A stretch of 64,000 bases of DNA from positions 62,001 to 126,000 of the forward strand of contig JAJQJQ010000002.1 in assembly GCA_028622995.1 (NCBI GenBank). Reading direction: 5' to 3'. This document shows, piece by piece, positions 37,401 to 47,587 of the stretch. Under the pieces are notes generated by a model that saw only the letters and a program-made list of their open reading frames with translations, did no database searches and was not told the origin of the DNA. Position numbers and translations under genes: made by a program. Source of the stretch: Panagrolaimus kolymaensis (lineage: Eukaryota; Nematoda; Chromadorea; Rhabditida; Panagrolaimidae). Within the stretch, counting starts at the first letter, position 1. Every line of letters begins with the position of its first letter.

Positions 37401-40400
37401 TCAATAACAAAATTGCGAAACTTTTAAATTTGAATATTTCAAAAACTTCTTCATTATCCTTATATACTTTTGGATCCGATATTCCAAATAATCTTGATAC
37501 TAAATGTGTAAAATTTGGTATTCAAACAACAAATGGAGATATTGTCACAGTTGAAACTGAAACAATATCAAAATTAACTCAACCGCTTCAACATGTTAAT
37601 CTTTCACATATTGACATCAAACAAATGATGAATGCTCAAGCATTAGCAACTGAAATTATTGAACCTGATATATTAATCGGCAATGATTATTTTTGGAATT
37701 TTATTTCATCGGAAAAAACACAAATATTATCATCAGGATTTTATTTATTAAATACTATTTTTGGACCTATTATCACTGGTCGAGGAAAGTTATTAAACAC
37801 TATTCCAACGTCATGTTACTCCATCCTTACAGCAATTACTGGAACGGATAAAGCCACTGATGAAAAAACACTAACTGATGAAACCATAAAAAATTATTTT
37901 GGACTTGAAGGTGTGGCAATCACTGATAATCCTCACCAAACTGATGAAGATCATGCACGAGAAATTTTTAATAATAATATTCGCATGGTCAACGGTCGTT
38001 ATGAAGTATGTTGGTTATGGAGAGATGAAAATCCTGATCTCCCAACAAACTTCAGTCTTTGTTATAAACAATTAGACTCCATGCTCAAACGCATTAATTC
38101 AATGCCAAATGGAAAAGAATTATTAAAACAAATCGATGATTATTTCGAATCTTTTTATGAAAAAGGTTTTACTGAAGATTGTCCTGATGAACCAACTTCA
38201 AACCTTATCCATTACTTATTTTTCCTTATGGTATTGACACCAGACAAATCAACCACAAAATTCCGAATTGTTTTTAATGCTTCAGCTCGATACAAAGGTA
38301 GTAAATCTCTCAACAACTGCCTTTATCCTGGATCAACTAAACTTCCTGAAATTACTGGAATTTTACTTCGTAATCGTGAACCAGTTATTCTCATGCCGAG
38401 TGATGTTGAAAAAGCTTTTGTTATGATTGGATTGCGACCCGACAACCGCGATGTTACTCGATATATCTGGTTAAAAGATATTAATAAACCTCTTTCCAAA
38501 TCAAATATGAAAATTCGACGATTTCAACGGATTGGATTTGGTTTCATTTGCAGCACAGCTATTTTATCTCTCACCTTGGATCATCATCTTACCAAATTTG
38601 ATTCACCTTTAGCTCAACAATGTCTTGAAAATACATTCGTTGATAATACTTTTATTCATGCAGATAATGAAAATGATGCAAAAGAAAAATTTCTTGAATC
38701 AAAAGAATTATTTGCAAGTGCTGGAATGAATCTTCGTGAACATATTTCAAACAATGAAAATGTAAATTCATTTATTTCTGAACGCCAACCACTTCCAAAA
38801 GGATTTATTAAAATTTTGGGTATTCCATGGGACATTAAAAACGATACACTTGAAATCCATTCCATCAAATGCCCAAATCCAATGGAAATTACATGGACAA
38901 AAAGAAATGTACTTGTCAATATTGCACAAGCTTTTGATCCAATGGGTTTTTTGGTTGTACTCTTTGTTAAACCAAAAACATTTTTTCAATCATTGTGGAC
39001 TAAACCTGAATATGAATGGGATACACCGCTTAAACCTGAAGATGTATCAACTTGGATATCCATTTTATCAGAAATATCCAACTTCCACATCCAGATTCCA
39101 CGATTTCTTTTTAAAAATTTGGATTCCAACGAAATGGAACATGAACTTCATATTTTTGCGGATGCTTCAAAAGACGCATATGCCACTGCTGTTTACCTTC
39201 GAACAATAACAACAAAAGAAATCCGCTCAAACCTTATTTTGGCAAAATCACGGTTATGTCCAGTAAAACGACTTACAATTCCAAGACTCGAATTAATGGG
39301 CATGCTTATTGCCATTCGAGCAGCCAAATATGTTAGTAAAGAAATGAAAATCCAAATTAAAAATTTTTATTTTTGGTCAGATTCTTACTGTGTCCTTCAT
39401 TGGATCGGAGGCAAGAAACAACAAAAAAGATTTGAACAAAATCGACTCAACGAAATTAAAAGTTTCCCAGAAGCTATTTTTCGATATGTACCTACTGATC
39501 AAAATCCAGCTGACCTCGCTACGAGAGGAGTCACTGCTGAAAATATTCATGATTTAAAAATTTGGTGGCATGGTCCAAACTATTTATTAAATCGTAATGA
39601 TGAAAATTGGCCTAAATTACCTGTTATTTCTGACAAACCTAATGGCGATGACCTTATTATTGATCAAGATGATAATACAATCATTGTAAATGCCGCTCAA
39701 ATCATTCCAAAATTACCTGAAGTAACTGATTGCATTGGTATGAAAAATTTTAATTCTCTTGATTCATTATTGATGGCGGTATTTTTCTTTATTCGCTACA
39801 TCAAAAAATGGTCCAAAAATAAATTCACATTTATTTCTGAATTTAATGCTTTAAATAATTTATCATCATCTGGTTCAATGAATTTTAAAGATTACAATAT
39901 TATTGAAAAATTTTTAATTATCCTCACTCAACAAATGCATTTTCCCACATCCAACGATATTGAAAAATTTCATATTTATTGCGATGATGAAGGAATTTTA
40001 CGGTGCAGATCAAGAATTCGACTTTATTCTGCACATGATATTCGAAACCACCCAATTTATTTGCCAAAATATTCTGAACTTGCAAGATTAATCACAATTC
40101 ATTATCATGTTACGAATTGCCACGCTGGTCCAGCCCAAACTTTAGCAAATATTCGAAGAAAATTTTGGATTCCCAAAGCTCGAAGTATGATTCGAAAAAA
40201 CTTATATGATTGCTTCATGTGTCGACGTCATGATGCAAAACCTTTTTCTCTTCCTCCAATGGCAGATTTACCAGATATTCGAATTAAACCAAGCAAAGTT
40301 TTCCAATTTACTGGAGTCGACATGATTGGTCCATATTTTGTAAAACTCAATGAAAAAACCAAAATATGGATTGCTTTATTTACTTGCTTAACTTCAAGAG

Positions 40401-43400
40401 CCACCCATTTGGAACATGTATGTAATATGTCAACCCCATCATTTATTGATTGCATGCGACGCTTTATGGCTCGTAGAGGTCGACCTGAAATTATGTATTC
40501 TGATAATGCACCAACTTTTCAATTGGCAGCAAAAATTATGGCTCCTACAGTTCAATGGCATTTTAATATTGCATTCGCTCCATGGCAAGGTGGTTATTAT
40601 GAAAGATTAGTAAAAATTATTAAAAATTCATTCAACAGAACCATTGGCAAAAAATGTTTAAATTATGAACATTTTCAAACTTTATTAACTGAAGTTGAAA
40701 ATAGTCTCAATTGTCGACCTATTACTTCAGTCCATACTGGTGATTCGGATCAAATCAATATTTTGCGTCCTATCGACTTCTTGATTCCTGAATATGTTGA
40801 TGCCACTGTCAACCTTGAAGTTACTGAAGATAGTGATGGAGATTATCTACCAGCAGATGCCACTTCAAAAGAGCATTTATTGAAGCGATGGCAAGCAACT
40901 CTCCAAACTTTTGACAGACTATGGTCCTTTTGGTCTTCTGATTATTTGCAAATGCTCAGAGAAAGATTTCAAAATCAACACAAACAAAACCACATCAAAG
41001 TTAATCGCGAACCTGAAATTGGCGAAATAGTAATTATCCACGATGATGCTTTACCAAGAAACCACTGGAGACTTGCTGTAATCACAAAAATCAAGCGTTC
41101 ATCCACTGATAGCTTGATTAGAGCAGCAACTGTGCGTTTAGCCACCGGCAATGAAATTAATAGACCACTCAACCTCCTTTTTCCACTTGAAATTCGATCA
41201 ACAGAAGCAGAATCCATTTCAAGTGAAGCATTAACAAATGAAAATATTGAAGAAAATCCAGCTCCTGAAATTCCAATAAATTTGCCAAATGAAACTAATA
41301 CAACTGAACCTTCATCGAATCCACCAAGATATAATTTACGGCCACGAACAAATATCCAAAACGCTTCTTTATTCATGATTATTGCTATGCTCACAATTTT
41401 CATTACTGCAAGCGATGCTTCACAACCTTCTCATGAATGTCCTCCTCATATTACTTTACAACGAGTTGATATTCAACAATGTGCACTCCAAGCAATGGCA
41501 GTCATGAAATTACCCGATGGCAAATTATGTTGGAAAATAATTTCTTGCACCATTAATGGTGAAAAATTGGATGAAAATCATTGTAATCAAAGTTGCCAAT
41601 GCCCTCCTGATTTTGAAGGATGTTCTTACTATGATGGTATAGCACTTTCAACTAAAGCGAAATGCTCCTCAACCTTTGATAATCTTCGTGGATGTTATAA
41701 CTGTCTCACAGGCGCTGAAGTCGATGTTAGTTGCAAAACCGACTATGGATCAGCCGTCGCTTATGTTGAATGTGAAAATGAAATTGCAAATATGAAATGT
41801 CATGAAAAAGAAGAAACTGCCAAACTTCGTTTCAGTTTCAAACACAGCAAAATCCATTCAACTTGTAATATTACTTGCCCCGGAGGAGTCACCACATCAA
41901 AGTTAACTGGTGACTTGGATTTTGTTGGACATGATACACATGGATCTTATTCTCGTATCATTACCGAAGAAGTTCACACAGCTTCTTCCATGGATATATA
42001 CAACTTATTAAATTGGATTTATGCAATGGAACATTTGCCGTTATTTTTACTTGTTATTCTCTTGATCGGTGCCATTGGTTATTGTATCTTAAAGAATTCT
42101 CCCATGTTCCAAGCTGCTAAATTAATTAATAATATTGTAAAAAAGGATATTTAACTTGTCGGGAGTATCGATGATTGTGTGATTCACATATATCACATAT
42201 CATCGATCTCTCTCTTTCTCTTTTCTTCCTTTTTTTATACAAAAACATTTATCACGCTTTTGCTCTTTTGCTTATGCGCTAAAAGCAGACATGGGCAATA
42301 ACCCGGTCCATGTCTGCTTCTCCGCAATATTACATAAAAGCAAAAGGGTAATCTTTCGTTTCTTCGTTGTTTTCCTTTTTCACTCAACGTTTCCTAAAAC
42401 CTATTGAGCATTTTATTAGTGTGCTTGTATTATTATTATTTGTATTATTGTATTATTCATATTATTATTTTATCCTACTATATTTCCTACTGTGTATTTT
42501 ATTCTGTAATTCTTAAAATAAATATCAAATAAGAATTTATATTAATTGTTTAAGTAAGAATATCGATTATTAATGATTCGAAACATACCAGTAAGGAAAT
42601 CCATTTGTTTTTGACCTGCGCTATAGGTAGGTGGATGCTTAGGTTCAGATCGGGTAATAGCAATGAAAGCAATAATACATGCAATAACCGATGGAACAGC
42701 AGTTAAAATATTGACCCGAAGAACATCAGCTGGGCTATTACAAATATTTGGGCTGATAAGATTTGCCATTAAAACTCCTAATGGATTTGACATGATTCCA
42801 ATTGTGGTTGCAAGGGCACGTTGATTATCAGGAAACCATGCAGCTGCTACTTTAGTGGGTAAAAACATAATGAATGGATAAGCGATAGCCGAAATAGCTT
42901 GACCGGTGATACCTATTGGAAAACGCCAGCTTGGATACACGAAAGTACTAAAAGAAGATAAAATTTTAAAAAAGAATATAGGAAGAAATTTATAGCCGAA
43001 CCTTGCAAGACGAATCAAACCTCCCAAACCATTTGCCCCTGCTGCAATTAAAATAGCCCAACGTAAACCAAAAAATCTGCCAGCCCACATTGCAACAATG
43101 CCAACGGGAATGGTGCAAAGCATATAAATCATTGAAAACCAATTTGTTGCGCTTGGAAGATCATAAAATTTATCAACATGATTTGCAATGGGCGCAAAAG
43201 CAATCCATGACATTGTATTTGAATTATTTAATAATGCAACAACAAAAAGCACAATCCATCGTCGCGGATAAACTCTGAAAGGTCATATTTTTAGCAAACG
43301 AAATTCATTGGATATAAGAAAAGTTACTAACTTTAAAAGGAGTCGAGGTTGGGCTGGATCTTCTTCTTCCATAGTTCCTAAAGCTTGTTTAGCTGCTTTT

Positions 43401-43567
43401 GCGTCTAATACCTAGAATAATATATAATGTTAAAAGTGTTTATATGAAAACAAAATATTTTTATAAACCTTTACGCTTTCACCGCTGGTATTAGCAATTA
43501 ACTTTGCATCCTCATTATTCGGACTATTTATAATAGCAGCGGAATCGCCGCTAAATTTTACAGCCAT
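34408..43567 (-). CDS. SLC49 (FLVCR/MFSD7)-like major facilitator transporter
   Basis: Predicted 12-helix transporter of the heme/choline SLC49 group. The exons are 43469-43567, 43332-43411, 43002-43274, 42589-42947, 34978-35258, 34626-34928 and 34408-34575, giving 520 residues. A polar N-terminus of about 60 residues precedes helix 1 (RRWIVLFVVALLNNSNTMSW). The family-type stretch QRALATTIGIMSNPLG follows, and the second half begins TNKEYLILLFVMGGGIGMF. All junctions are in phase. The fourth intron (35259-42588) contains a complete BEL retrotransposon in the opposite orientation. Without the element and one target copy it would be 63 nt, like its neighbours. Whether splicing still works across 7.3 kb cannot be told from sequence. 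Substrate is unknown; heme transport is inference from the family. Confidence 0.88.
35280..35655 (+). repeat. 5' LTR of BEL element
   Basis: This 376-bp repeat matches the 3' LTR. Its first about 40 bases form an imperfect palindrome (ATCGATGAT...ATCATCGAT). A perfect 12-bp hairpin occupies 35397-35408 and 35422-35433 with a 13-nt loop. It ends with AATAAATATC-type AT-rich sequence that may serve polyadenylation. Confidence 0.96.
35656..35667 (+). other. Putative tRNA primer-binding site
   Basis: TGGTGCCACGAC abuts the 5' LTR and begins with TGG, the complement of the tRNA CCA end. The identity of the primer tRNA was not determined. The gag start codon follows only 13 bases later, so the leader is very short. 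Confidence 0.6.
35681..42154 (+). CDS. BEL/Pao gag-pro-pol-env-like polyprotein
   Basis: One frame of 2157 codons without breaks. Approximate residues: gag-like DUF1759 region 180-330; Cys/His knuckles at 400-455 (CLLCNELHF, CICCFKKEHTADNC, CNHC); aspartic protease DSG at 564; reverse transcriptase 860-1000 with SDVEKAF and the box FVDN; BEL-specific A17 region 1040-1150; RNase H with FADAS, RLELMG, WSDS and NPADLATRG (1159-1280). The integrase has an H-H-C-C finger (1474-1515) and D, D, E at about 1546, 1606 and 1641, followed by a DUF5641-like region (1778-1845). From about 1896 a hydrophobic segment, a Cys-rich ectodomain and a C-terminal membrane helix (about 2118-2137) form an envelope-like portion. 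It resembles the C-terminal part of phlebovirus-type glycoproteins and looks short for a full fusion protein. Confidence 0.96.
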   Translation: MSGSNRMLIGPARARLESYLIEISTDKDTFSTDDIDHNLNRLTRTIASLEKYTNDWLILMSNLPEPQKTEEALLFKNFMEGASGVTTQINEGYESIYFLEYKKKELLKSPSLSRTQKSQSSSVESLNSIQQIDIDKNEIETKPIIKNSPEITTTTTIPLTSTQNNSTTLLPSVPMVPAYLLHQPDIPEFHGDILKWYEFWNVFEEEVHLQNIPTIRKFNQLKKALKSSAKTAIDGYPIISSNYQIVIDELLKKYGDPILIKHSLDTKLRSLPQAEEDPASIRKTFDKLSCICRQLAAASEDMDHAQIIGMIIGKFPPTIVKSLRIKKPKSDWKYQELITRIDEMIKIDEDVKRICQKPKPEIKDDKSTGIFSTTFKNQKGNKKPTTTNSPNASYERKANKPCLLCNELHFIWNCPTFSTGKNRTAKVNELQRCICCFKKEHTADNCPTKRKCNHCDYYHNSALCWKQFPDKNYASKNATWKPKRAQPSYSKQQINQAVISENTAPPSATTITSNPMKPSQTSINNAALDAINHKADGTETVLSTCKARIVNQDNPENSLIANIFFDSGSQKSFINNKIAKLLNLNISKTSSLSLYTFGSDIPNNLDTKCVKFGIQTTNGDIVTVETETISKLTQPLQHVNLSHIDIKQMMNAQALATEIIEPDILIGNDYFWNFISSEKTQILSSGFYLLNTIFGPIITGRGKLLNTIPTSCYSILTAITGTDKATDEKTLTDETIKNYFGLEGVAITDNPHQTDEDHAREIFNNNIRMVNGRYEVCWLWRDENPDLPTNFSLCYKQLDSMLKRINSMPNGKELLKQIDDYFESFYEKGFTEDCPDEPTSNLIHYLFFLMVLTPDKSTTKFRIVFNASARYKGSKSLNNCLYPGSTKLPEITGILLRNREPVILMPSDVEKAFVMIGLRPDNRDVTRYIWLKDINKPLSKSNMKIRRFQRIGFGFICSTAILSLTLDHHLTKFDSPLAQQCLENTFVDNTFIHADNENDAKEKFLESKELFASAGMNLREHISNNENVNSFISERQPLPKGFIKILGIPWDIKNDTLEIHSIKCPNPMEITWTKRNVLVNIAQAFDPMGFLVVLFVKPKTFFQSLWTKPEYEWDTPLKPEDVSTWISILSEISNFHIQIPRFLFKNLDSNEMEHELHIFADASKDAYATAVYLRTITTKEIRSNLILAKSRLCPVKRLTIPRLELMGMLIAIRAAKYVSKEMKIQIKNFYFWSDSYCVLHWIGGKKQQKRFEQNRLNEIKSFPEAIFRYVPTDQNPADLATRGVTAENIHDLKIWWHGPNYLLNRNDENWPKLPVISDKPNGDDLIIDQDDNTIIVNAAQIIPKLPEVTDCIGMKNFNSLDSLLMAVFFFIRYIKKWSKNKFTFISEFNALNNLSSSGSMNFKDYNIIEKFLIILTQQMHFPTSNDIEKFHIYCDDEGILRCRSRIRLYSAHDIRNHPIYLPKYSELARLITIHYHVTNCHAGPAQTLANIRRKFWIPKARSMIRKNLYDCFMCRRHDAKPFSLPPMADLPDIRIKPSKVFQFTGVDMIGPYFVKLNEKTKIWIALFTCLTSRATHLEHVCNMSTPSFIDCMRRFMARRGRPEIMYSDNAPTFQLAAKIMAPTVQWHFNIAFAPWQGGYYERLVKIIKNSFNRTIGKKCLNYEHFQTLLTEVENSLNCRPITSVHTGDSDQINILRPIDFLIPEYVDATVNLEVTEDSDGDYLPADATSKEHLLKRWQATLQTFDRLWSFWSSDYLQMLRERFQNQHKQNHIKVNREPEIGEIVIIHDDALPRNHWRLAVITKIKRSSTDSLIRAATVRLATGNEINRPLNLLFPLEIRSTEAESISSEALTNENIEENPAPEIPINLPNETNTTEPSSNPPRYNLRPRTNIQNASLFMIIAMLTIFITASDASQPSHECPPHITLQRVDIQQCALQAMAVMKLPDGKLCWKIISCTINGEKLDENHCNQSCQCPPDFEGCSYYDGIALSTKAKCSSTFDNLRGCYNCLTGAEVDVSCKTDYGSAVAYVECENEIANMKCHEKEETAKLRFSFKHSKIHSTCNITCPGGVTTSKLTGDLDFVGHDTHGSYSRIITEEVHTASSMDIYNLLNWIYAMEHLPLFLLVILLIGAIGYCILKNSPMFQAAKLINNIVKKDI
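42166..42541 (+). repeat. 3' LTR of BEL element
   Basis: 376 bp, with no difference from the 5' LTR found by eye. The polyprotein stop is 11 bases upstream. The purine tract before the LTR is short (GGGAG at 42161-42165), with a longer A/G run inside the coding end at 42138-42147. Confidence 0.96.
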
Positions 43568-45348
43568 TTTTTTAAACGCGGAGTCTACAAAAATAAAAAA
43601 AATCAATCAACTATCTATCGAATCGAAATATGTATGTACAAAAACAAATAAGTATGAATAAGCAGCAAAAATGAAATGTAAAAAAAAGAGATGGACGTTG
43701 TTGTTTGTTGTTCAAACGCTTGAAACAACAAACACAATCCAACAACAAACGAGCGAAAGAAAAAAAAATATTATCAAAGTTTAGATAAATCTTCTTTGAC
43801 ACTTTAACAATATTTTGATAACAAATAAAGTAAGAAAGAAATTAGGCTCATATATATATTTGGGCGAAGAATATATCTTACATCTTTATTGACTTATAAA
43901 TAGAAGGGAGAAGAAAGAAAAAAAACTTAAGCTTTGGTCATTGTGCCGCTTTTTTTTTTGTTAGTGGGAATGAGCAAGCTTAAACCAAAAGTCTCTCTAA
44001 CGAACGAATGAAAGAAAAAAAAAAGCAAAACAAAGACAAAAAAGAAAAAGAGGGCATCATAGATTAAAGTCTTTATTTCTCCCAGATAAAAATGCAGCAA
44101 ACAAAAAAGCTTTTTTGCCGGCCAATGCGCAAATAAAATATCTAAATATCGAACGATGACTGACTTTTTCGAAAGATAAAATAAAAATAAAATTGATTAT
44201 TCATACAAAAAGTGAAAAGTGAAATAACCAACAACAAAAAAGTGTGAAAAGGTAGGTTTAAGGAAAATACACCCATAGAAATTTTTTTTTGCTGATGATG
44301 AATTAAATTTTGAAGAGAAGTAAAAAGGGTAACCGCAAGAAGAAAAACAAAATAAATGAAAATGTCGAATCGAAGAGACTTTTGGATTTTTGTTTTGGGG
44401 AAATAAATATTTTGTTTGTTTTTAAAAACACGTGTCTCTCTAGCTAAAGCTTTAAATTAGCGATTGAAAAAAGATAAATATAAAAAATTGAAAAGCAGTG
44501 GTAAACCAAAAAATCAAAGCAATGTGAATTCCCTCTTTTTTATTTCTGCACAAATTTTTTCGGGCGTCACCCATTCTAAAATGAGCGCCAAGACCTTGTT
44601 ATTGAGGAAAAAAAGCAGCAGATGATCATCCATCGAAGTTGTTGCGCAAAAAAAAAAAGTTAGGTCATCGACGAGTTTATTGTTTTTGCCCTTGTTTTCT
44701 TTTTTCTGCTTCGTGTTTCTGCTGCTGGTATACTTTTTTTCCCGGTGTTACATAAGTCCTTCCTTTTTTTATTGATTGGAAAAACCAATCATCATCACTT
44801 TTTGCATTTATTTGTGCGTAAAGAAAAACAAAAAAATGTGTGAATAACCAAAAAATTTATTTCTTGAACAACCTGAACTTGCACTTCGACCTTATTTCCT
44901 TCATATTTTTTTATTGCTCATCAAAAAAATAAAGTAACTGTTGGACATCAAGGCCAGCCATTATCACCACCCAAAGATCCTTCTACATATATAAGAAAAA
45001 ATCAAGTTGATCAAAGATTTTTGAAACTTTTATTATCATCGTCAGTATTTTTTATTGTCCACCACATTTTTTATCATTCTCCCTCACAAAAGGTAGGTTA
45101 AAGCATTTATCGAAGAACAACGGCGACATCCGGTATTTTTTCTCCTCACTTTTGATTTTTTGCTTTTTTTCTTATCAAAAATAATTTTTTTAGCACGTTT
45201 TGGTTGGACTACTGCTTGCTTGGTCTTTTTCCAAAAAGCCTTTTTTTCGCTGTGTCTATAAAACACATCATTATATTTAATTTCAATTTTTTTTTCCATT
45301 GACGCAGGAGGAAAAGAATAAAAAGAGAATAGAATAAGGATCTGCAAA
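43568..45348. other. AT-rich intergenic stretch
   Basis: This contains the transporter promoter side. A 90-codon minus frame at 45084-45356 is basic (KKSKKSKVRRKNTG) and less repetitive than background. It has no known family and no splice partner, so I do not call it. Nothing else is supported. Confidence 0.5.
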
Positions 45349-45501
45349 ATGTTCAATTACCATGAGTTATCGAATGATAACAATAATGCTTCAACACCAG
45401 CATGGGCGGCGACGTCTTTGGTTGATGAAAAAGGCAAGCATGCTTACGAGAAATTAAAGTTTTTTTTTCATTATAAAAACCATTTCCATTTGGCATTTTA
45501 A
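45349..45501 (+). CDS. Possible small ORF upstream of EndoU (50 codons)
   Basis: The frame MFNYHELSNDNNNASTPAWA followed by ATSLVDEKGKHAYEKLK has protein-like composition. It runs into an FFFHYKNHF tail that looks like intron read-through, so the true exon may end near 45456. No donor with a clear in-phase partner was found; a GC donor (GGCAAGC) is possible at about 45432. It could be the first exon of a gene, an upstream ORF, or chance. Confidence 0.3.
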   Translation: MFNYHELSNDNNNASTPAWAATSLVDEKGKHAYEKLKFFFHYKNHFHLAF

Positions 45502-45616
45502 AAGCCATTACACATTCACCCTCAAAAATAAGAAGGGCTCCATCAAATTTTCTTCTGTCTCTTGTAAATTTTAATTATTATTTTTAGAGAGACTAAAGAA
45601 GAAAAAATTTACAATC

Positions 45617-47587
45617 ATGAAATTTATTGTTATTGTTGCAATATGTTGCGGATTGTTATTGGGTTTAAGTAATGGTAAGTTTTACAATTAGCTTTCTGAT
45701 TATCCATATTCTTTGGCTTTTTGAATTTGATTTTAACATTCACTAAATTTTTTAAGGATTTGTATTGATTGAACATATTTCAAAATATGCCTCTTCTGAA
45801 TCAGATGTGACCGCTGCTGATGTCACTGCCATTCTTAATCAGCTTGCATCCGCTGATACCAATGGTGCTCAATCGGGGGATGTCGTAGTGGGTTATCAAA
45901 ATATGGCTAGTCATAAAACTTTTGATCACGATAATGCTCCTAATCCGTGAGTCATCGACTTAGTTAAAGCCCAATAAAAACAGAAAAGTATTTCAGATTG
46001 TTTACATCTGTAAGCAGCTCATTACTTGGAAAACCAACTTACACAAGCTTAACTGCATTATTGGTTAGTTGTGGAATATATAACTTTCTCGATTTTAATT
46101 AAAACAACTAAAATTTTTAGGCTCAATATACAACTCCAGATTCAGGTGCAGATGAAACCATAACTTCAGCTAAACAAACAGCCATCGATGCCTTTTTGAC
46201 TTCCATCAGCTCCACTTCAATTTATACAACCGCCACCGCTTTCCTTACATCCAATAATTTAGTTACAGGCGATCTTAAAACAGCTCTTACTAATCTTTGG
46301 TTCCAACCTTTTTCTCGAAATGGTGGCGCAGTTAAAGGTTCATCGGGATTTAAAAATATTTTTGCTGGTGAAACATCTTCCAGTCAAGTGGTGGGATTTA
46401 ATAATTGGATTCAATTTTATACTCTTGAAAAAGCAAATGGTGTAAATTATCATGGATGGTTTGATCGTCAAAAGGATGTTCAAATAAGTTTACAATTTGC
46501 ATGGGGAGATAATCAAGCAATGGAACGAAACTTTTTAATTGGAACTTCACCCGAATTTGATTTCTTTGCATATACCATTTGTGCATTGGCTGGAACTCAA
46601 AGTGGAAGTGCAACTACTTGCTCATTCAGTCTTCAAGGAAATGATGTAACTTTAACCGTTGAAACTGCAACCGATGGTGGATCCACTCGCATTTCAACTG
46701 GAACTCCTGCCATTGGTAGTGGTTCATCTACTAAACCAACTAGTGCACCAGGAGGAAAAACAACAACTAAAAAACAAGGTGGTGGAACTGATGCTGATTT
46801 ACAAGCTATGGTAGATAAAATGTATTCAATTGATGAAGATAAAGCTCAACCAGGCGATGTTGTACTTAATTGGGGAAATAAAGTTTCTGGTTCATCTGAT
46901 ACGAGCAATAGTCCATTGTTTACAAAAGTAAATGAAGCGCTTTTTGAACGTCCAGTTTATAAAGAATTAATTACCATTTATAATGATTCATTATTCAATC
47001 CTCAAGTTTGCACTGCTGAACCTGCCATGGCTGGTTTTCGTAAAGCTCAATTGGATAATTATCTTCGAATTCTTTGCAATACTTCAGTATTCCAAGAAGC
47101 ATATCAATATCTTCAAAAAACTGGACATGCTGATGCTAATTTTGAAACTTTTTACACCAATACTCTTTTCCCACTTTGGTATGGAACATATTCACGTTGC
47201 AAAGGCGCCCTTGGATCATCTGGCTGGGAACATGTTTATTCAGGGGAATGGAAAGGTAGCGAAATTGATGGACAACATAATTGGGTTCGATATTATCTCC
47301 TTGAAAAAGCTGGTGAAATTAATTATCATGGTTATTATTCACATGAAAATGACCTCATTGGAACTTTCCAATATACATGGCAAACATATTTAAAAAAGAC
47401 TGGTGGATTCTTTATTACAACTTCACCATCATTCGATTTCTCTATTCTTACCACATGTGTTTTAGCTCATTCAGGAGGAGCTAATTGCAAATTTAATGTT
47501 GATGGTAATAATGTTATTGTAACAAGTTATCATCAAGAATGTGGCGCAGGTACTTGCATCTCAACCGCATATCCTTCTGATCATTAA
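45617..47587 (+). CDS. endu-like: Secreted tandem EndoU (XendoU) ribonuclease, N-domain degenerate
   Basis: EndoU enzymes cut RNA at uridylates with a His-His-Lys site. The exons are 45617-45674, 45757-45946, 45997-46063 and 46121-47587, giving 593 residues. A signal peptide (MKFIVIVAICCGLLLGLSN) leads into EndoU domain 1 (about 25-290), a Ser/Gly/Thr/Lys linker (about 295-330), and EndoU domain 2 (about 330-593). Domain 2 keeps WEHVYSGE, GQHNWVRYYLLEKAG and TYLKKTGGFF, containing the expected His, His and Lys. At the same places domain 1 has FKNIFAGE, GFNNWIQFYTLEKAN and NQAMERNFLIG, so both His are Asn and the Lys is lost. An acceptor TTTTTAG at about 45580-45586 precedes the ATG, consistent with trans-splicing. 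Confidence 0.93.

Larger units (their letters stand above)
35275..42546 (+). mobile_element. Complete BEL/Pao LTR retrotransposon with env-like domain
   Basis: Two 376-bp LTRs (35280-35655 and 42166-42541) flank one open frame. TTAAT occurs at 35275-35279 and again at 42542-42546 as a target duplication. By eye the LTRs are identical, so the insertion is very recent. The termini are TAT...ATA instead of TG...CA. TGGTGCCACGAC immediately after the left LTR is the likely primer site. The element is antisense to its host transporter gene and sits in an intron. A one-base shift of the LTR borders (TAATT target) is also possible; the TGG at the primer site favours the borders given. Confidence 0.96.

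Noticed and set aside
45084..45356. 90-codon basic minus-strand frame upstream of EndoU
   Set aside because: No family similarity, no splice partner and no start context. The N-terminal half is hydrophobic low complexity. Kept only as a remark.
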